DNA of 64,000 nucleotides from Vibrio zhugei (GCF_003716875.1 NZ_CP033078.1:1612001-1676000), one strand, 5' to 3'; positions 47,501 to 57,842 are shown, counted from the first letter of the stretch. Notes: generated from the sequence alone by a model not told the origin. Numbers and translations: made by a program.

Positions 47501-48141
47501 GATAAACCTGACAAGAGTCAGGAACCCAACGACCAATATGTGACAATGTCACTTATAGAACCCCTTATATCACCTTCAATCAGGCTACGTGAGCGATACA
47601 TCTCAAACTGTTAATCTTTAATTTTGCCTCATTCGTCACTCATATCTCGACTAACCATTAAAAAATACAGAAAAATCGGATTATTTTGTCGAAATTTTCT
47701 CCATTGACTGCTTTTCATGGCTAAAAATTATGCATCAAAATCGCGGTTTTTTGCTCAACTCATAGACATGTCACTCTCTACATATTTTTATCACACTCAA
47801 CAGATCATCCCTTTCAAAGAGTAATAAGTTCATTATCAGGCTTGTGAGCCCTATCTCAGCTTCCAGTTTAACCACCCTACCATGTCGCAATTAGGCAAAG
47901 GAAAGACGTATTCATACCCCCATACTTCCAGATTGGGCGGTATGTTCATCGTGCTTACTATAAATAATCAACCACACTGCAGAATGTTCACTCAATCGAT
48001 CAGCGATTACTTAACAAGAATCATGCTTTGCTTGCCTACACACGCTTTGCTGTGATCTCTATCGCTCGTGATGTTTAGCATTCCGCCGATTTGGTGATAG
48101 AACCTCTACAACGATAAACAGCCTCAATAAGGAAATACCCT
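47500..48141. other. 640-base intergenic region upstream of fdhA
   Basis: No gene. A palindrome GTGAC-AAT-GTCAC at 47540-47552 (extends imperfectly to 47536-47556) may bind a regulator. The part near fdhA contains CTCAATAAGGAAATACCCT with its ribosome site. No riboswitch was recognised. Confidence 0.35.
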
Positions 48142-49341
48142 ATGTCCAATCAACAATCTAACCGCGGCGTCGTTTATAAAGGCGCAGGAAAAGTGGCCGT
48201 TGAATCCATCGCTTATCCAGAACTTGCTTTGGGTAACCGTAAATGCGAACACGGTGTTATCTTGAAAGTCTTAACCACCAATATTTGTGGCAGTGACCAA
48301 CATATGGTTCGCGGTAGAACCACCGCTGAAGAAGGACTTATGCTTGGGCATGAAATTACGGGCATCATTTTGGAAAAAGGCCGCGATGTTGAATTTGTTG
48401 ATGTCGGCGACATCGTCTCAGTGCCATTCAATATTGCCTGTGGTCGTTGTCGCAATTGTAAATCGGGGTTAACTGGCATTTGTTTGAATGTGAACCCCTC
48501 GCGTCCAGGCGCAGCCTATGGCTACGTGGATATGGGGGGCTGGGTTGGCGGCCAATCTGAATACGTGATGGTGCCCTACGCCGATTTTAATCTGCTGAAA
48601 TTCCCCGATCCGGATCAAGCCAAAGAAAAAATCAAAGATCTCACATTGTTATCCGATATTTTCCCCACAGGCTTCCATGGCTGTGTCACGGCAGGTGTTG
48701 GCCCTGGTTCAACGGTTTACGTGGCAGGCGCTGGCCCCGTTGGCTTGGCGGCAGCCGTCTCTGCTCAGCTACTTGGCGCCGCCTGCGTGATTGTCGGGGA
48801 CATGATCCCAGATCGCCTAGAACAGGCGCGCAGCTTTGGCTGTGAAACCATCGATTTACGCGAAGATGGCAGCATGGAAGATAAAATTGAAGCCATCACG
48901 AAAGAACGTGAGGTCGATTGTTTTGTCGATTGTGTGGGGTTTGAAGCTCACGGTTGTGGCTGTGGACAAAGCCATGAGGAAGCTCCGGCGGCGGTGCTTA
49001 ACTCTGCAATGCAAGTGACGCGAGCGGGAGGCTCTATTGGTATTCCGGGCCTGTACGTGACCGAAGATCCGGGAGCAAAAGATGAATCCGCCAAACATGG
49101 CGCGCTGAGTATGCGTTTTGGTTTAGGTTGGGCGAAGTCTCACTCATTCCACACTGGCCAATGCCCTGTGATGAAATACCACCGTGGCCTTATGCAATCG
49201 ATTTTGTTTGATAAAGTAAAAATTGCCGATGCGGTAAACGTGCAAATGATTTCGCTTGATCAAGCCCCACAAGGCTATGCTGATTTCGATGGCGGCGCCG
49301 CGAAGAAATTTGTTATCGACCCACATGGTGAGTTTAGCTAA
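48142..49341 (+). CDS. fdhA: Glutathione-independent formaldehyde dehydrogenase FdhA
   Basis: Zinc, NAD-dependent medium-chain dehydrogenase oxidising formaldehyde to formate without added glutathione. 399 residues, as for the Pseudomonas putida enzyme. Catalytic zinc ligands Cys49 (ICGSDQH) and His70 (LGHEITG), structural zinc cysteines 100, 103, 106 and 114 (CGRCRNCKSGLTGIC) and the NAD loop VAGAGPVGLAAAV are visible. Formaldehyde in such bacteria arises from demethylation of betaines or methylated amines; no such genes are adjacent. Related alcohol/threonine dehydrogenases are the alternative. Confidence 0.9.
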   Translation: MSNQQSNRGVVYKGAGKVAVESIAYPELALGNRKCEHGVILKVLTTNICGSDQHMVRGRTTAEEGLMLGHEITGIILEKGRDVEFVDVGDIVSVPFNIACGRCRNCKSGLTGICLNVNPSRPGAAYGYVDMGGWVGGQSEYVMVPYADFNLLKFPDPDQAKEKIKDLTLLSDIFPTGFHGCVTAGVGPGSTVYVAGAGPVGLAAAVSAQLLGAACVIVGDMIPDRLEQARSFGCETIDLREDGSMEDKIEAITKEREVDCFVDCVGFEAHGCGCGQSHEEAPAAVLNSAMQVTRAGGSIGIPGLYVTEDPGAKDESAKHGALSMRFGLGWAKSHSFHTGQCPVMKYHRGLMQSILFDKVKIADAVNVQMISLDQAPQGYADFDGGAAKKFVIDPHGEFS

Positions 49342-49375
49342 GCCGCTCGACTCGTCGTATCAATTGAAATAATCA

Positions 49376-49398
49376 AGCCGCAAACTCTGCGGCTTTTT
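49376..49398 (+). terminator. Intrinsic terminator after fdhA
   Basis: Stem AGCCGCA/TGCGGCT with loop AACTC and a T-run of five. Confidence 0.93.
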
Positions 49399-49503
49399 AC
49401 ACTGATACCCTCTCAAAACTCCGACCCACTGAGATTGTGGCAAAGATGACAACGTACCAGTAAAGCGACCGACAAACGATAATTTCACATATCTCAGAAA
49501 CGC

Positions 49504-49530
49504 AAAAAGACGCCTTATAGGCGTCTTTTT
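49504..49530. terminator. Terminator after the tRNA-Ser gene
   Basis: Stem AAAAAGACGCC/GGCGTCTTTTT with a 5-base loop; a T-run exists on both strands. It ends the tRNA transcript on the minus strand. Confidence 0.9.
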
Positions 49531-49536
49531 TATATT

Positions 49537-49624
49537 TGGCGGTGAGTGAGAGATTCGAACTCTCGATACGTTGCCGTATACACACTTTCCAGGCGTGCTC
49601 CTTCAGCCACTCGGACAACTCACC
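49537..49624 (-). tRNA. tRNA-Ser, anticodon GGA
   Basis: 88 bases including an encoded CCA. Acceptor GGTGAGT pairs with ACTCACC, discriminator G. Anticodon loop CTGGAAA gives GGA, reading UCC/UCU serine codons. A long variable arm (class II tRNA) and a T arm GAGAG-TTCGAAT-CTCTC are present. A terminator follows. The antiparallel plus-strand readings over it are artefacts. Confidence 0.96.
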
Positions 49625-49778
49625 AAATTTTGTGGTCAACAGCAACGGCTTGTTTGCGTTAACGGAGCGTAATTTAATGATTATCTTCACTTTGGTCAAG
49701 CATAAACTGATAAAAAACCTTAAGTACCAGTGTGTTTGCTCACAAAGTAGCTAATTTGTGTCTTTTTCCTACGTTTCT

Positions 49779-50225
49779 TTAGACTTGATAATAACCGGGC
49801 ACACGGAAACAACGACGACAAAAATCGAGAAAGTAACCGTAAAAAACGCCCATCGCACATGAGACGACAGCGTTACTCGCCACGGCCGCCATCGTTTGTT
49901 CCCACGAAGCTCCAACCACCAATAAAATACCGGCGTACACTGGCGATTGAAAGAGGACGTAGGCGATCAAATCCGCCACATTCCGCATGGTACGTGCTGG
50001 AGACAAGCGTTTACCCAAAGCCATAACTCGGTCACGAAACCAACCGTAGGGAAACGCGATAGCGATGTTCACAGGAATGGACAAGGTGCGTGAAGCTAAA
50101 GACTGATCAAACGTCATTCCGGAAATAAAAATTTCGATTCCCATACCTGTAATAAAACAAAATACCACCATCGCAAAGGTATCGGCGGCCGCATTGCGCA
50201 GTCGTTCCGGGATGTTTGACTTCAC
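49779..50225 (-). CDS. alaE: L-alanine exporter AlaE
   Basis: 148-residue inner-membrane protein with four helices. The motifs [57 protein letters not shown]-type ([24 protein letters not shown]) and [13 protein letters not shown] match E. coli AlaE (149 residues) closely. It exports L-alanine to avoid toxic accumulation. Single gene next to the tRNA. Confidence 0.95.
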   Translation of the reverse strand: MKSNIPERLRNAAADTFAMVVFCFITGMGIEIFISGMTFDQSLASRTLSIPVNIAIAFPYGWFRDRVMALGKRLSPARTMRNVADLIAYVLFQSPVYAGILLVVGASWEQTMAAVASNAVVSCAMGVFYGYFLDFCRRCFRVPGYYQV

Positions 50226-50544
50226 TCACTTTTCTCCATATTAGTATAAAAAACTAAATTAAAAACCTATAAGTAGTATTAAAAACTGGCTTAAAAGCTA
50301 ATAAGCAGTTTAAGGCGCTATTAAAACAAATATTTATTGGTTTTTGATGCTATTTTTATAATGAATTTTTTAATAAACCATCAGATTTGTCAGAAAAACC
50401 AGCACTACCTACTGGTCGTTGACCGTGGGGATCAGTGCAAAAGCACGAGAAAATGCGAAAAGTTCGCCTATATCCCTCGCACTTCATCAAGGTTTATGGG
50501 TACACTAAGAGCAGAATAACGATGATCAACAACGGGAAAGCATT
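50226..50544. other. Region upstream of alaE with imperfect direct repeats
   Basis: TTAAAAACCTATAAGTAGTATT at 50259-50280 (first part TTAAAAACCTATAAGTAGTA) recurs as TTAAAAGCTAATAAGCAGTT at 50291-50312, a 32-base period. AT-rich. It may bind an AT-rich-site regulator such as Lrp, which controls alaE in E. coli; this is inference. Confidence 0.4.
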
Positions 50545-51114
50545 TTGACGCTTCAAGAAATTCTTGCTCAACCAGAGTTAAACCAAAAATTATTAAACGA
50601 ACCCAAAACCACCGGTTTTGTGACCGCCATGGCATGCTCTCCGAATGTGCTTCCTCCAGAAGTTTGGATTCCTTATCTATGGGGGGGAGAGGAAGTCGCT
50701 CCGTTTAATGATGGCGAACAGCTGGAAAATTATTTAGAGCAAATCATTGCGATGTGGAATCGCTTCCGCCCTGCACTATTAGAAAATACTTGGTCTTGGC
50801 CGGAAGGTTACGCCTTAGATGATCAAGAAATTGTGAACAGTAACGTTCGTGATTTTTGTGAGGGATTACTCCAAGGCTGGCAGCTTATTCAGGACGATTG
50901 GGAAACCATTATGCCTGAAGAGAGCGAAGACAGCTCCCTCTTAGGCGGTGTCCTATTATCCGTCAGTATGCTGTACGACCCGGAAACCTCCATTGCCACA
51001 TTGAGCGCTCAAGGTATCGAAGGACTGGAACAGTTCGAGGAAATCTTTAACGCGATTCCAACCATGTTATGTGGGCTTACCATACGTGGAGTGGCCTTAG
51101 CTCAGCAAGCGTAA
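50545..51114 (+). CDS. YecA/UPF0149-family protein
   Basis: 189-residue acidic cytoplasmic protein of the UPF0149 (YecA/YgfB) family: TGFVTAMACSPNVLPPEVWIPYLWGGEEV and FCEGLLQGWQLI are family-like. The C-terminal SEC-C zinc motif of YecA is absent. The start appears to be a TTG at 50545 (ribosome site GGGAAAG about 4 bases before it). Function unknown. Confidence 0.8.
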   Translation: MTLQEILAQPELNQKLLNEPKTTGFVTAMACSPNVLPPEVWIPYLWGGEEVAPFNDGEQLENYLEQIIAMWNRFRPALLENTWSWPEGYALDDQEIVNSNVRDFCEGLLQGWQLIQDDWETIMPEESEDSSLLGGVLLSVSMLYDPETSIATLSAQGIEGLEQFEEIFNAIPTMLCGLTIRGVALAQQA

Positions 51115-51135
51115 TCCTTGCCTTGCCATAAGCAA

Positions 51136-51176
51136 AAGCCCCAGTGATTAAGATACCATCACTGGGGCTTTGTTTT
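51136..51176 (+). terminator. Terminator after the YecA-like gene
   Basis: Stem AAGCCCCAGTGAT (51136-51148)/ATCACTGGGGCTT (51158-51170) with a 9-base loop, followed by TGTTTT. Confidence 0.93.
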
Positions 51177-51209
51177 ATCGATGACTCAGCCCTTTATCTG
51201 TGGACTGCA

Positions 51210-52253
51210 TTAGCCATTGAGCCGCTCAGCAAAGTCCAACATTCGATTCAGTGGTATTAATGATTGGACACGCACAGACTCATCGACAAATATCTCGTGA
51301 TTTGCACCTCCGTCAGTCAATGCCTGCTCAATCGCCTGTAGACCATTCATCGCCATCCATGGACAATGTGCGCAGCTACGGCACGTTGCGCCCGCTCCGG
51401 CCGTTGGAGCTTCGATAAGAGTCTTCTCTGGCACAAGCTGTTGCATTTTAAAGAAGATGCCTTTGTCCGTTGCCACAATCATTTGCTGCTGTGGTAATGC
51501 CTTGGCCGCTTTAATCAATTGACTGGTCGAGCCCACGGCATCCGCTAGCGCAACCACACTTGCTGGGGATTCTGGATGCACAAGAATGGCGGCATCAGGA
51601 TAAACCGCTTTCATTTTACGAAGTGAATCCGCTGAGAATTCATCGTGCACCACACATTCGCCATTCCACAGCAACATATCAGCGCCCGTTTGGTTGGCAA
51701 TGTATGACCCTAAATGACGATCCGGTCCCCAAATGATCTTGTGATCGTGGCTATCTAAGTGCTCAACAATCTCTAAGGCAATACTGGATGTGACCACCCA
51801 ATCGGCGCGAGCTTTCACTGCCGCGGAGGTATTCGCGTACACGACAACGGTATGGTCAGGATGGGCATCACAGAACTCAGTGAACTTATCGGCTGGACAA
51901 CCTAAATCTAAGGAGCACTCCGCTTCAAGAGTAGGCATAAGAATGCGCTTTTCCGGCGTCAATATTTTTGCCGATTCCCCCATAAAGCGGACACCAGCAA
52001 TAATTAAGGTTGTCGCTTCATGACGATGACCAAATTTGGCCATTTCAAGAGAGTCCCCCACAAAACCACCCGTCTCTTCAGCCAGTGCTTGAATTTCTGG
52101 GTCGGTATAGTAGTGGGCAATTAAGACGGCCTGTTTGTCTTTGAGAAGACGTTTGATACGGCTTATGTAAGCCTGTTTCTCATTGGCAGTTAATGGCGCA
52201 GGTTTCGGTGGAAATGGGTAAATCGTGTCAATTTTATCCAGTATATGACTCAT
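51210..52253 (-). CDS. nadA: Quinolinate synthase
   Basis: [4Fe-4S] enzyme that condenses iminoaspartate with dihydroxyacetone phosphate to quinolinate, NAD synthesis. 347 residues. Cluster cysteines are in [23 protein letters not shown] and [10 protein letters not shown] near the C-terminus; [10 protein letters not shown] and [12 protein letters not shown] are family motifs. Positions fit the E. coli cluster cysteines. Convergent with the YecA-like gene; adjacent to the tol-pal cluster as in many gammaproteobacteria. Confidence 0.97.
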   Translation of the reverse strand: MSHILDKIDTIYPFPPKPAPLTANEKQAYISRIKRLLKDKQAVLIAHYYTDPEIQALAEETGGFVGDSLEMAKFGHRHEATTLIIAGVRFMGESAKILTPEKRILMPTLEAECSLDLGCPADKFTEFCDAHPDHTVVVYANTSAAVKARADWVVTSSIALEIVEHLDSHDHKIIWGPDRHLGSYIANQTGADMLLWNGECVVHDEFSADSLRKMKAVYPDAAILVHPESPASVVALADAVGSTSQLIKAAKALPQQQMIVATDKGIFFKMQQLVPEKTLIEAPTAGAGATCRSCAHCPWMAMNGLQAIEQALTDGGANHEIFVDESVRVQSLIPLNRMLDFAERLNG

Positions 52254-52363
52254 TGCTCAAATCTAGGCTAAATGATAATCCGTGTATTCTACACTGAATA
52301 TTCACGCAGAATCAAAAACTCATCCGAGTATGCGGGTGTGACCGTCTGATTGTAACAACACAT

Positions 52364-52397
52364 AAAAAAAGAGCCGCGATAAACGCGGCTCTTTTTT
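52364..52397. terminator. Terminator after cpoB
   Basis: Stem GAGCCGCG (52371-52378)/CGCGGCTC (52384-52391) with runs of A before and T after; it works on both strands. Confidence 0.93.
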
Positions 52398-52410
52398 ACC
52401 ACACCCCATA

Positions 52411-53202
52411 TTACTTCAGATGGGATTTGGCCACTTCTGCCGATGAGCTGTCAGGGTAATCGCTGACGACTTGCTGATAGTATTTCTTTGCCTGGGCATC
52501 TTGGTCATTACGACGCGCGATATCACCGAGCTTCACTAACGCATCGGGGCGTTTATTCGATTTTTCAAACGACACGACTTTGGCAAAATTCTGAGCCGCT
52601 TTGACATCATCTTTCTTGGCAAAGAACAACTGTCCTAACCAATAATGACTGTTCGGAGTATAGACGGAGTCCGGAAAGTCTTTTTGGAATTTCTCAAATG
52701 CTTGAATAGCGCCATCATAATCATGTTTCTTCAAGATAAGATCAACAGCATCTTGATAAGCGCTGCGTTCATCTTTATTACTTGAGAACGTACCTTCATC
52801 GTCACTATTCATGTCTTGCTGGGAAGCATCTGCGGTTTTTGCCGTTTTCATTTGACTACGCAGATCGTCCAGCTCAACAAACAACTCACGCTGACGCTTC
52901 GTCATTTGTTGCATATTATACGAATTTTTCTCTAGTTTGCCGCGCAAACTGCGGATCTCTTGAGACATATCATCCAACTGCTGTTGCATTTGCAATTGCA
53001 TGCGACTACGGCTTTTTACCAATCTTTCAAGGCGTTGGACTTCTGAGTCTTGACTGCCGCTCGTGTTAGAGGCACTGGCTTGGCCATTGCTTTGATTTGA
53101 TGAATAGTCGATATCTGATACTGGAGCCGGTGCAGCGAGCGTACTGCTCGCTGCACTTGCCAGTAACGTAAGCATAACAACTTGCTTTAAGTTACTGAAC
53201 AT
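52411..53202 (-). CDS. cpoB: Cell division coordinator CpoB (YbgF)
   Basis: Periplasmic TPR protein that links the Tol system with peptidoglycan synthesis (PBP1B/LpoB in E. coli). 263 residues: signal peptide to about residue 23 (ending SSTLAAP), a coiled coil near 55-115 (RLERLVKSRSRMQLQMQQQL) and three TPR units from about 145 (AYQDAVDLILKKHDYDGAIQAF, PNSHYWLGQLFFAKKDD, DALVKLGDIARR). Last gene of tolQRA-tolB-pal-cpoB. Confidence 0.96.
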   Translation of the reverse strand: MFSNLKQVVMLTLLASAASSTLAAPAPVSDIDYSSNQSNGQASASNTSGSQDSEVQRLERLVKSRSRMQLQMQQQLDDMSQEIRSLRGKLEKNSYNMQQMTKRQRELFVELDDLRSQMKTAKTADASQQDMNSDDEGTFSSNKDERSAYQDAVDLILKKHDYDGAIQAFEKFQKDFPDSVYTPNSHYWLGQLFFAKKDDVKAAQNFAKVVSFEKSNKRPDALVKLGDIARRNDQDAQAKKYYQQVVSDYPDSSSAEVAKSHLK

Positions 53203-53215
53203 AAAGTATTCCTAC

Positions 53216-53776
53216 TTAGTATACTAGAACTGCACGACGGTTTTTCGCGTATGCAGCTTGAGATTGGCCAAGAACCAATGGTTTCTCTTCACCGTAACTA
53301 ACGATAGAGATTTGACTTGCTTGAACACCTAATGCTTCTAGGTATTTCTCAACCGCTTTCGCACGACGTTCACCCAGTGCAATGTTGTACTCTGGTGTAC
53401 CACGTTCGTCGGTATAACCTTCAACCGTCACTTTCATGTTTGGATGCTCACTCAAGTATGAGGCGTGTGCTTCTAACATGTCTTCGTAATCGCTTGAAAT
53501 TGTTGAGTTATCAAACGCAAAGTAAACAGTTTGCTTTTCACGAAGTGCTTGATTCTTAGCTTCTTCTTCAGACATTTGCGATTCACTGCTCTCCATTGGA
53601 GTTGCCATTGTATCGTCAGTATCTGTTGATTGGCTGCTTTGACCCGTTGTTTGCTGCTGATTAGTTTGCGAACCAGAAGCATCCGTCGCGTCATCGCTTG
53701 AACTACATGCGGACATTGCCATAACAGGTAGCGCGATAAGCAATCCTTTAAGAACTTTATTGAGTTGCATCTTCAT
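53216..53776 (-). CDS. pal: Peptidoglycan-associated lipoprotein Pal
   Basis: Outer-membrane lipoprotein binding peptidoglycan and TolB. 186 residues: lipoprotein signal with cleavage before Cys24 (MAMSAC), a Ser/Thr/Gln-rich linker, and an OmpA-like domain ([49 protein letters not shown]). The NxxLxxxRAxxV-type motif [11 protein letters not shown] binds diaminopimelate peptidoglycan. Confidence 0.97.
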   Translation of the reverse strand: MKMQLNKVLKGLLIALPVMAMSACSSSDDATDASGSQTNQQQTTGQSSQSTDTDDTMATPMESSESQMSEEEAKNQALREKQTVYFAFDNSTISSDYEDMLEAHASYLSEHPNMKVTVEGYTDERGTPEYNIALGERRAKAVEKYLEALGVQASQISIVSYGEEKPLVLGQSQAAYAKNRRAVLVY

Positions 53777-53804
53777 TTTCCTTACTTAATTGAAAAGTGT
53801 GTGC

Positions 53805-55157
53805 TTATAAAAATGGTGACCATGCTGGCGCTCGAACACGTCCATTTGTTGCCGGTAAGCGTGCTTTAAAGCGCCCATCTATTGATACCATGGATAATAC
53901 GTTTTTCCCATTATAAATAGAGCTGTAGATAACCATAGCACCATTCGGTGAAATACTTGGAGACTCATCAAGTAAAGTCTTCGTTAAAATTTGCACCGCA
54001 CCTGTTTCCAAGTCTTGCTTCGCTAAGTTAAAGCCCGAGTTACTACGGTTTACCATAATGAGATAACGACCATCTGGAGTGATCTGCCCACCCAAGTTCT
54101 GACTGCCCTGCCAAGTGAGGCGCTTCGTCGAACCATCGCTTAAATTTACTCGATAAATCTGTGGTTTACCACCCCGATCGGACGTAAATATGAGGGACTT
54201 CCCATCCGGCATCCAAAACGGTTCCGTATTATTAGATCGACCATGGGTCACTTGTGTCAGCTTCCTGCTAGCTAAATCCAAAATATAGACATGAAATGAC
54301 CCACTTTTGGATAAAACAATCGCCAATTTCTTCCCATCCGGTGAAAATTCAGGCGCCCCATTATGCCGAGGGTAAGCGGACACTTTTTCGCGCTTCGCTG
54401 TATAAATATTTTGAATATAGATTTCTGCGTGGCCATTTTGGAAACTGACGTATGCCAACTCTTTGCCATCAGGCGACCACGACGGTGACATAATCGGCTG
54501 CTTAGAACGCAGTACAATACGTTCATTATGACCATCATAATCTGAAATGCGCAGTTGATATGGGTATTTGTCTTCGTGTTTCACTACCACATAAGCAATG
54601 TGCGTCAAGAACGCACCTTTTTCGCCTGTTAACTGCTCATACACCAAATCCGAAATACGGTGAGCGTACATACGCAGTTTCTTCTCTGAAACACGGGCGA
54701 CTTTCTTAAATAGAACTTGGTCATTAGAGACAACCAACTGCCCATCATTGCTCAAGGACTTACTGGCACCTTGAGTTAATTGTCCTCTCACGACATCAAT
54801 CAGCTGATAGCGAATGACATATTTGCCATTGGCATCTTGCGATACAGTACCAGTCAGAAGCGCATCGACCCCCAATTGAGTCCACGCTTTATAGTCGATA
54901 TCTTGAGTGTTATACGGAGTCTGTGGCATTTTGCTCACAGGAACGGGGCTGAATTTGCCACTGCGGGTTAAGTCCGAGGACACAATTGAGGCCAAATCTT
55001 CCGGAGGTCGCGAGTTGCCTTCCCATTTAAATGGCACAATAGCAATCGGCCTTGCCGCACTGATCCCATCGGTAATCACAAGATCTAACGCCGCGTTGGC
55101 CATTTGGATACTACTAAGCAGTATCAATACACTTCCTAAAAATAGTCGCTTTAACAC
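53805..55157 (-). CDS. tolB: Tol-Pal periplasmic beta-propeller TolB
   Basis: Periplasmic component of the Tol-Pal envelope-constriction system. 450 residues from GTG 55157: signal peptide [21 protein letters not shown], an N-terminal alpha/beta domain ([11 protein letters not shown]) and a six-bladed propeller of WD40-like repeats ([49 protein letters not shown]). The ribosome site AAAGGA is better spaced for GTG 55157 than for the ATG at 55163. The start lies 14 bases after the tolA stop. Confidence 0.95.
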   Translation of the reverse strand: MLKRLFLGSVLILLSSIQMANAALDLVITDGISAARPIAIVPFKWEGNSRPPEDLASIVSSDLTRSGKFSPVPVSKMPQTPYNTQDIDYKAWTQLGVDALLTGTVSQDANGKYVIRYQLIDVVRGQLTQGASKSLSNDGQLVVSNDQVLFKKVARVSEKKLRMYAHRISDLVYEQLTGEKGAFLTHIAYVVVKHEDKYPYQLRISDYDGHNERIVLRSKQPIMSPSWSPDGKELAYVSFQNGHAEIYIQNIYTAKREKVSAYPRHNGAPEFSPDGKKLAIVLSKSGSFHVYILDLASRKLTQVTHGRSNNTEPFWMPDGKSLIFTSDRGGKPQIYRVNLSDGSTKRLTWQGSQNLGGQITPDGRYLIMVNRSNSGFNLAKQDLETGAVQILTKTLLDESPSISPNGAMVIYSSIYNGKNVLSMVSIDGRFKARLPATNGRVRAPAWSPFL

Positions 55158-55170
55158 AAGCATTTCCTTT

Positions 55171-56193
55171 TTACTCTGGTGCAACGGTCAAGTTGATATT
55201 TCTGAGTTTTTCAACAACTGCTGGATCATTTTTCGGGAGTGGGAACGTACCAACTTTCGCCACAGCCGCCCGTGTTGCTCGGCATAAACGAGAATCGCCA
55301 CCTTCCACCGTGATGTTTTTCAATATTGCGCCAGTCCCCGTTGGAATCAACCGCAGGTTCACTTTACAGTCTTTTCCTTTAAAATTGTCGTCAAGCAACA
55401 AATTTTTCTGGATCAGCTGTTGATAAATGGCACCCCATCGGTCTGATTCACTGGCTACGTGCTTTGCTTGAGCTGCACTGTTCTCCGAGGATTCATTTTT
55501 TAATCCATTGAAGATATCTTCAAGCTGCTTTTGTTGCTGAGCTTTCGCTTTTGCCTTAGCGGCCGCTTCTTTGGCGGCTTTTTCTTTGGCCGCCTTTTCT
55601 TTGGCTAAGCGCTCTTGCTTCGCCTTGGCGGCCGCAGCAGCTTGCTTCGCTTTTTCGGCTTTCTCTCTTTCGGCACGCGCTTTGGCTTCTTTCTCAGCTT
55701 TCGCTTTTGCAGCCGCGGCTTCAGCCTTACGCTTCGCTTCTGCTTTCGCCGCGCGTTCTTTCTCTTGGCGGGCTTTTTCTGCGGCCGCTTTTTTCTCTTG
55801 CGCTGCACGCTCTTGGCGCGCTTTTTCCGCTTCGCGTGCCTTTTTCGCTTCGAGGGCTTGCTGCTCTTTCAGCTTACGAATGCTTTCTTCTTCAGCCTTG
55901 CGTTTTTTCGCTAACTCATCGGCTTCACGACGCATTTTATCCAATCTCGCTTTGCGAGCTTGCTCTTTTTGCGCAGCCTCTGCACGTTGCTGACGAATTT
56001 TCTCTGCTTGCTGATGAATCAAGTTAGGATCCACCACCACAGCCTCAACCATCTTTCCAGAAGATTTAGGCTTCGGCTTTTCTAGATTAAAATCCGCACT
56101 CCAAACTAACGCACCAATCAAAACAGCATGTAAGGCTATCGAGATAATTACTGGTGCCGTAAACTGAGGCTTTTCTTGATTTTTTGATCTCAT
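55171..56193 (-). CDS. tolA: Tol-Pal inner-membrane protein TolA
   Basis: Spans the periplasm and couples TolQ/TolR proton motive force to Pal. 340 residues: an N-terminal helix anchoring (about 13-29), a long Ala/Lys/Glu-rich helical domain II (about 60-230, with many [17 protein letters not shown] repeats) and a C-terminal TolA domain ([19 protein letters not shown], with one Cys pair: KDCK and SRLCRA). The low-complexity domain creates spurious open frames on the opposite strand. Confidence 0.97.
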   Translation of the reverse strand: MRSKNQEKPQFTAPVIISIALHAVLIGALVWSADFNLEKPKPKSSGKMVEAVVVDPNLIHQQAEKIRQQRAEAAQKEQARKARLDKMRREADELAKKRKAEEESIRKLKEQQALEAKKAREAEKARQERAAQEKKAAAEKARQEKERAAKAEAKRKAEAAAAKAKAEKEAKARAEREKAEKAKQAAAAAKAKQERLAKEKAAKEKAAKEAAAKAKAKAQQQKQLEDIFNGLKNESSENSAAQAKHVASESDRWGAIYQQLIQKNLLLDDNFKGKDCKVNLRLIPTGTGAILKNITVEGGDSRLCRATRAAVAKVGTFPLPKNDPAVVEKLRNINLTVAPE

Positions 56194-56208
56194 GAATGCT
56201 AACCAAGC

Positions 56209-56655
56209 CTATTCATCATCTTTAATATCTGTTAACAATCCCACTTTGGGAATGCCCGCTTTACTCAGTTGATCCAAGACCATCACAATATTGGAATAAG
56301 ACGTCGCTTTATCTCCCCCCACTGCAACTTGGGTGTTTGGATTGACCTGGCGCTCGGCTTTAATACGAACGACAACATCTTGCAACGACACTCCTCGTTC
56401 CATTTCTTGGTTATCAACGCTGATCCCTAAATCGCCTTGTTTGTCGATTTCAACAATGATAAAGCTTGCACTGTCACCCGCGAGTTCTGATGCAGGTTTA
56501 GCCGTGGTGGTCTGAGGTAAATCTACATCGACACCTTGTGTCACGAAAGGCGATGTAACCATGAAAATAATCAGCAAAACCAACATCACATCAATGTATG
56601 GCACGACATTAATTTCCGCTGTCATCTTCCGTTTTTTCGGTTGATAACTTGCCAT
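56209..56655 (-). CDS. tolR: Tol-Pal proton-channel subunit TolR
   Basis: ExbD-family protein. 148 residues; one membrane helix (about 18-37) with the proton-carrying Asp in VPYIDVMLVLLIIFMV, then a periplasmic domain. Three bases after tolQ. Confidence 0.97.
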   Translation of the reverse strand: MASYQPKKRKMTAEINVVPYIDVMLVLLIIFMVTSPFVTQGVDVDLPQTTTAKPASELAGDSASFIIVEIDKQGDLGISVDNQEMERGVSLQDVVVRIKAERQVNPNTQVAVGGDKATSYSNIVMVLDQLSKAGIPKVGLLTDIKDDE

Positions 56656-56658
56656 AAA

Positions 56659-57342
56659 TTATTCCTTACCAGCCATCGCTTGGCGATGTAAGATACTGTG
56701 AAACTCTTCAGAGAAATTGGCGTAAGCATGTTCCAACTTACTCACTTTGTCCGTTAAACGGTTATACGCAACAACGGCAGGAATCGCAGCAAACAGACCC
56801 ATTGCCGTGGCGATCAAAGCTTCAGCAATGCCAGGTGCGACCATTGCTAACGTTGCTTGCTTAACTTGTCCAAGGGCAATGAATGAATGCATGATGCCCC
56901 ATACTGTCCCAAATAGACCAATGTATGGACTGATTGAACCGACCGTCGCTAAGAATGGCAAACTGGTTTCGAGATCTTCAACTTCACGTCCAACAGCGAC
57001 GCGCATGGCTCGGCTCGTGCCATCCATAACAAAATCGGGGGATGCCGCATTCGATTTATGTAAACGGCCAAATTCAGTAAAGCCGCTGTAGAAAATTTCT
57101 TCGGTTCCCGATAACGAATCTTTGCGGGTTTTGCTTTCTTGGTACAAACGCGATAGATCGCTGCCAGACCAAAATTTATCTTCAAACGCATCCGCTTCAC
57201 GTAGCGCTGTTTTTAATCGTTTACTGCGTTGAAAGATCATGGCCCATGAACACACAGACATTCCCAATAGCAGTAGCATTACAAATTTGACAAGCAAGCT
57301 TGCCTCTAAAAACAGGTCTAGGATAGAAATATCAGCATTCAC
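56659..57342 (-). CDS. tolQ: Tol-Pal proton-channel subunit TolQ
   Basis: ExbB/MotA-family channel. 227 residues with three membrane helices, first near 16-36 and the second and third around 130-195 ([23 protein letters not shown] and [24 protein letters not shown]). It overlaps ybgC by 11 bases. Confidence 0.97.
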   Translation of the reverse strand: MNADISILDLFLEASLLVKFVMLLLLGMSVCSWAMIFQRSKRLKTALREADAFEDKFWSGSDLSRLYQESKTRKDSLSGTEEIFYSGFTEFGRLHKSNAASPDFVMDGTSRAMRVAVGREVEDLETSLPFLATVGSISPYIGLFGTVWGIMHSFIALGQVKQATLAMVAPGIAEALIATAMGLFAAIPAVVAYNRLTDKVSKLEHAYANFSEEFHSILHRQAMAGKE

Positions 57343-57739
57343 TTGAGATCAACTCCGTGGTTAAAGTGGAAGGCATAGCAATAGGCTTCATGTTTACATT
57401 ATCAATATATGCTACCTTAACGATGGTTTTACACAATACGTTACCCTCAGGATTGACTAGCTCTTGACAGAAAATCATGGACGCCTTTTTCATATTAGTC
57501 ACCCAAGTCTTCACAGTGAGTTGATCATCGAGCCGTGCGCCCTTGATAAAATCGATATCCATGTGTCGGACAACAAAGCCGGTGCCTTGTTCCAAAAATG
57601 ACTGCTGATTCATACCTGCATGGCGCAACATTTCGGTCCGAGCTCGCTCAAAAAACCGCAGATAATTAGCATGATAGACCACACCTCCAGCATCAGTATC
57701 TTCATAATAGATACGTACTGGCCATTCAAATATGTTCAT
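57332..57739 (-). CDS. ybgC: Acyl-CoA thioesterase YbgC
   Basis: Hot-dog thioesterase of 135 residues; [26 protein letters not shown] carries the catalytic Asp and conserved His. In E. coli it interacts with ACP and lipid-synthesis enzymes. Overlaps tolQ by 11 bases; first gene of the ybgC-tol-pal operon here. Confidence 0.96.
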   Translation of the reverse strand: MNIFEWPVRIYYEDTDAGGVVYHANYLRFFERARTEMLRHAGMNQQSFLEQGTGFVVRHMDIDFIKGARLDDQLTVKTWVTNMKKASMIFCQELVNPEGNVLCKTIVKVAYIDNVNMKPIAMPSTLTTELISSEC

Positions 57740-57842
57740 GATTGTTGAGCCCCTATTTTTACCTCATACAACTGACTGGTTACTATAACGCAATACTGTG
57801 ACACGAGTACAAGGCTTAACAGGACTTTTCACGAGGTTCTGA

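Noticed and set aside
43184..49624. Genomic island inserted at the tRNA-Ser gene
   Set aside because: The region looks accessory, but there is no integrase, no second copy of the tRNA 3' end was noticed, and gene content gives no phage or mobile signature.
49397..49754. Open frames on both strands across the tRNA-Ser region (100 and 72 residues)
   Set aside because: They read through the tRNA and its terminator. The FGELSEWLKEHAWKV-type peptide is the usual mistranslation of tRNA-Ser genes; no ribosome sites.
55571..56027. Long plus-strand open frames rich in Ala, Phe, Ser and Arg inside tolA
   Set aside because: They are antisense to the Ala/Lys/Glu-rich repeats of TolA, whose codon bias removes stops on the other strand; there is no independent start signal.
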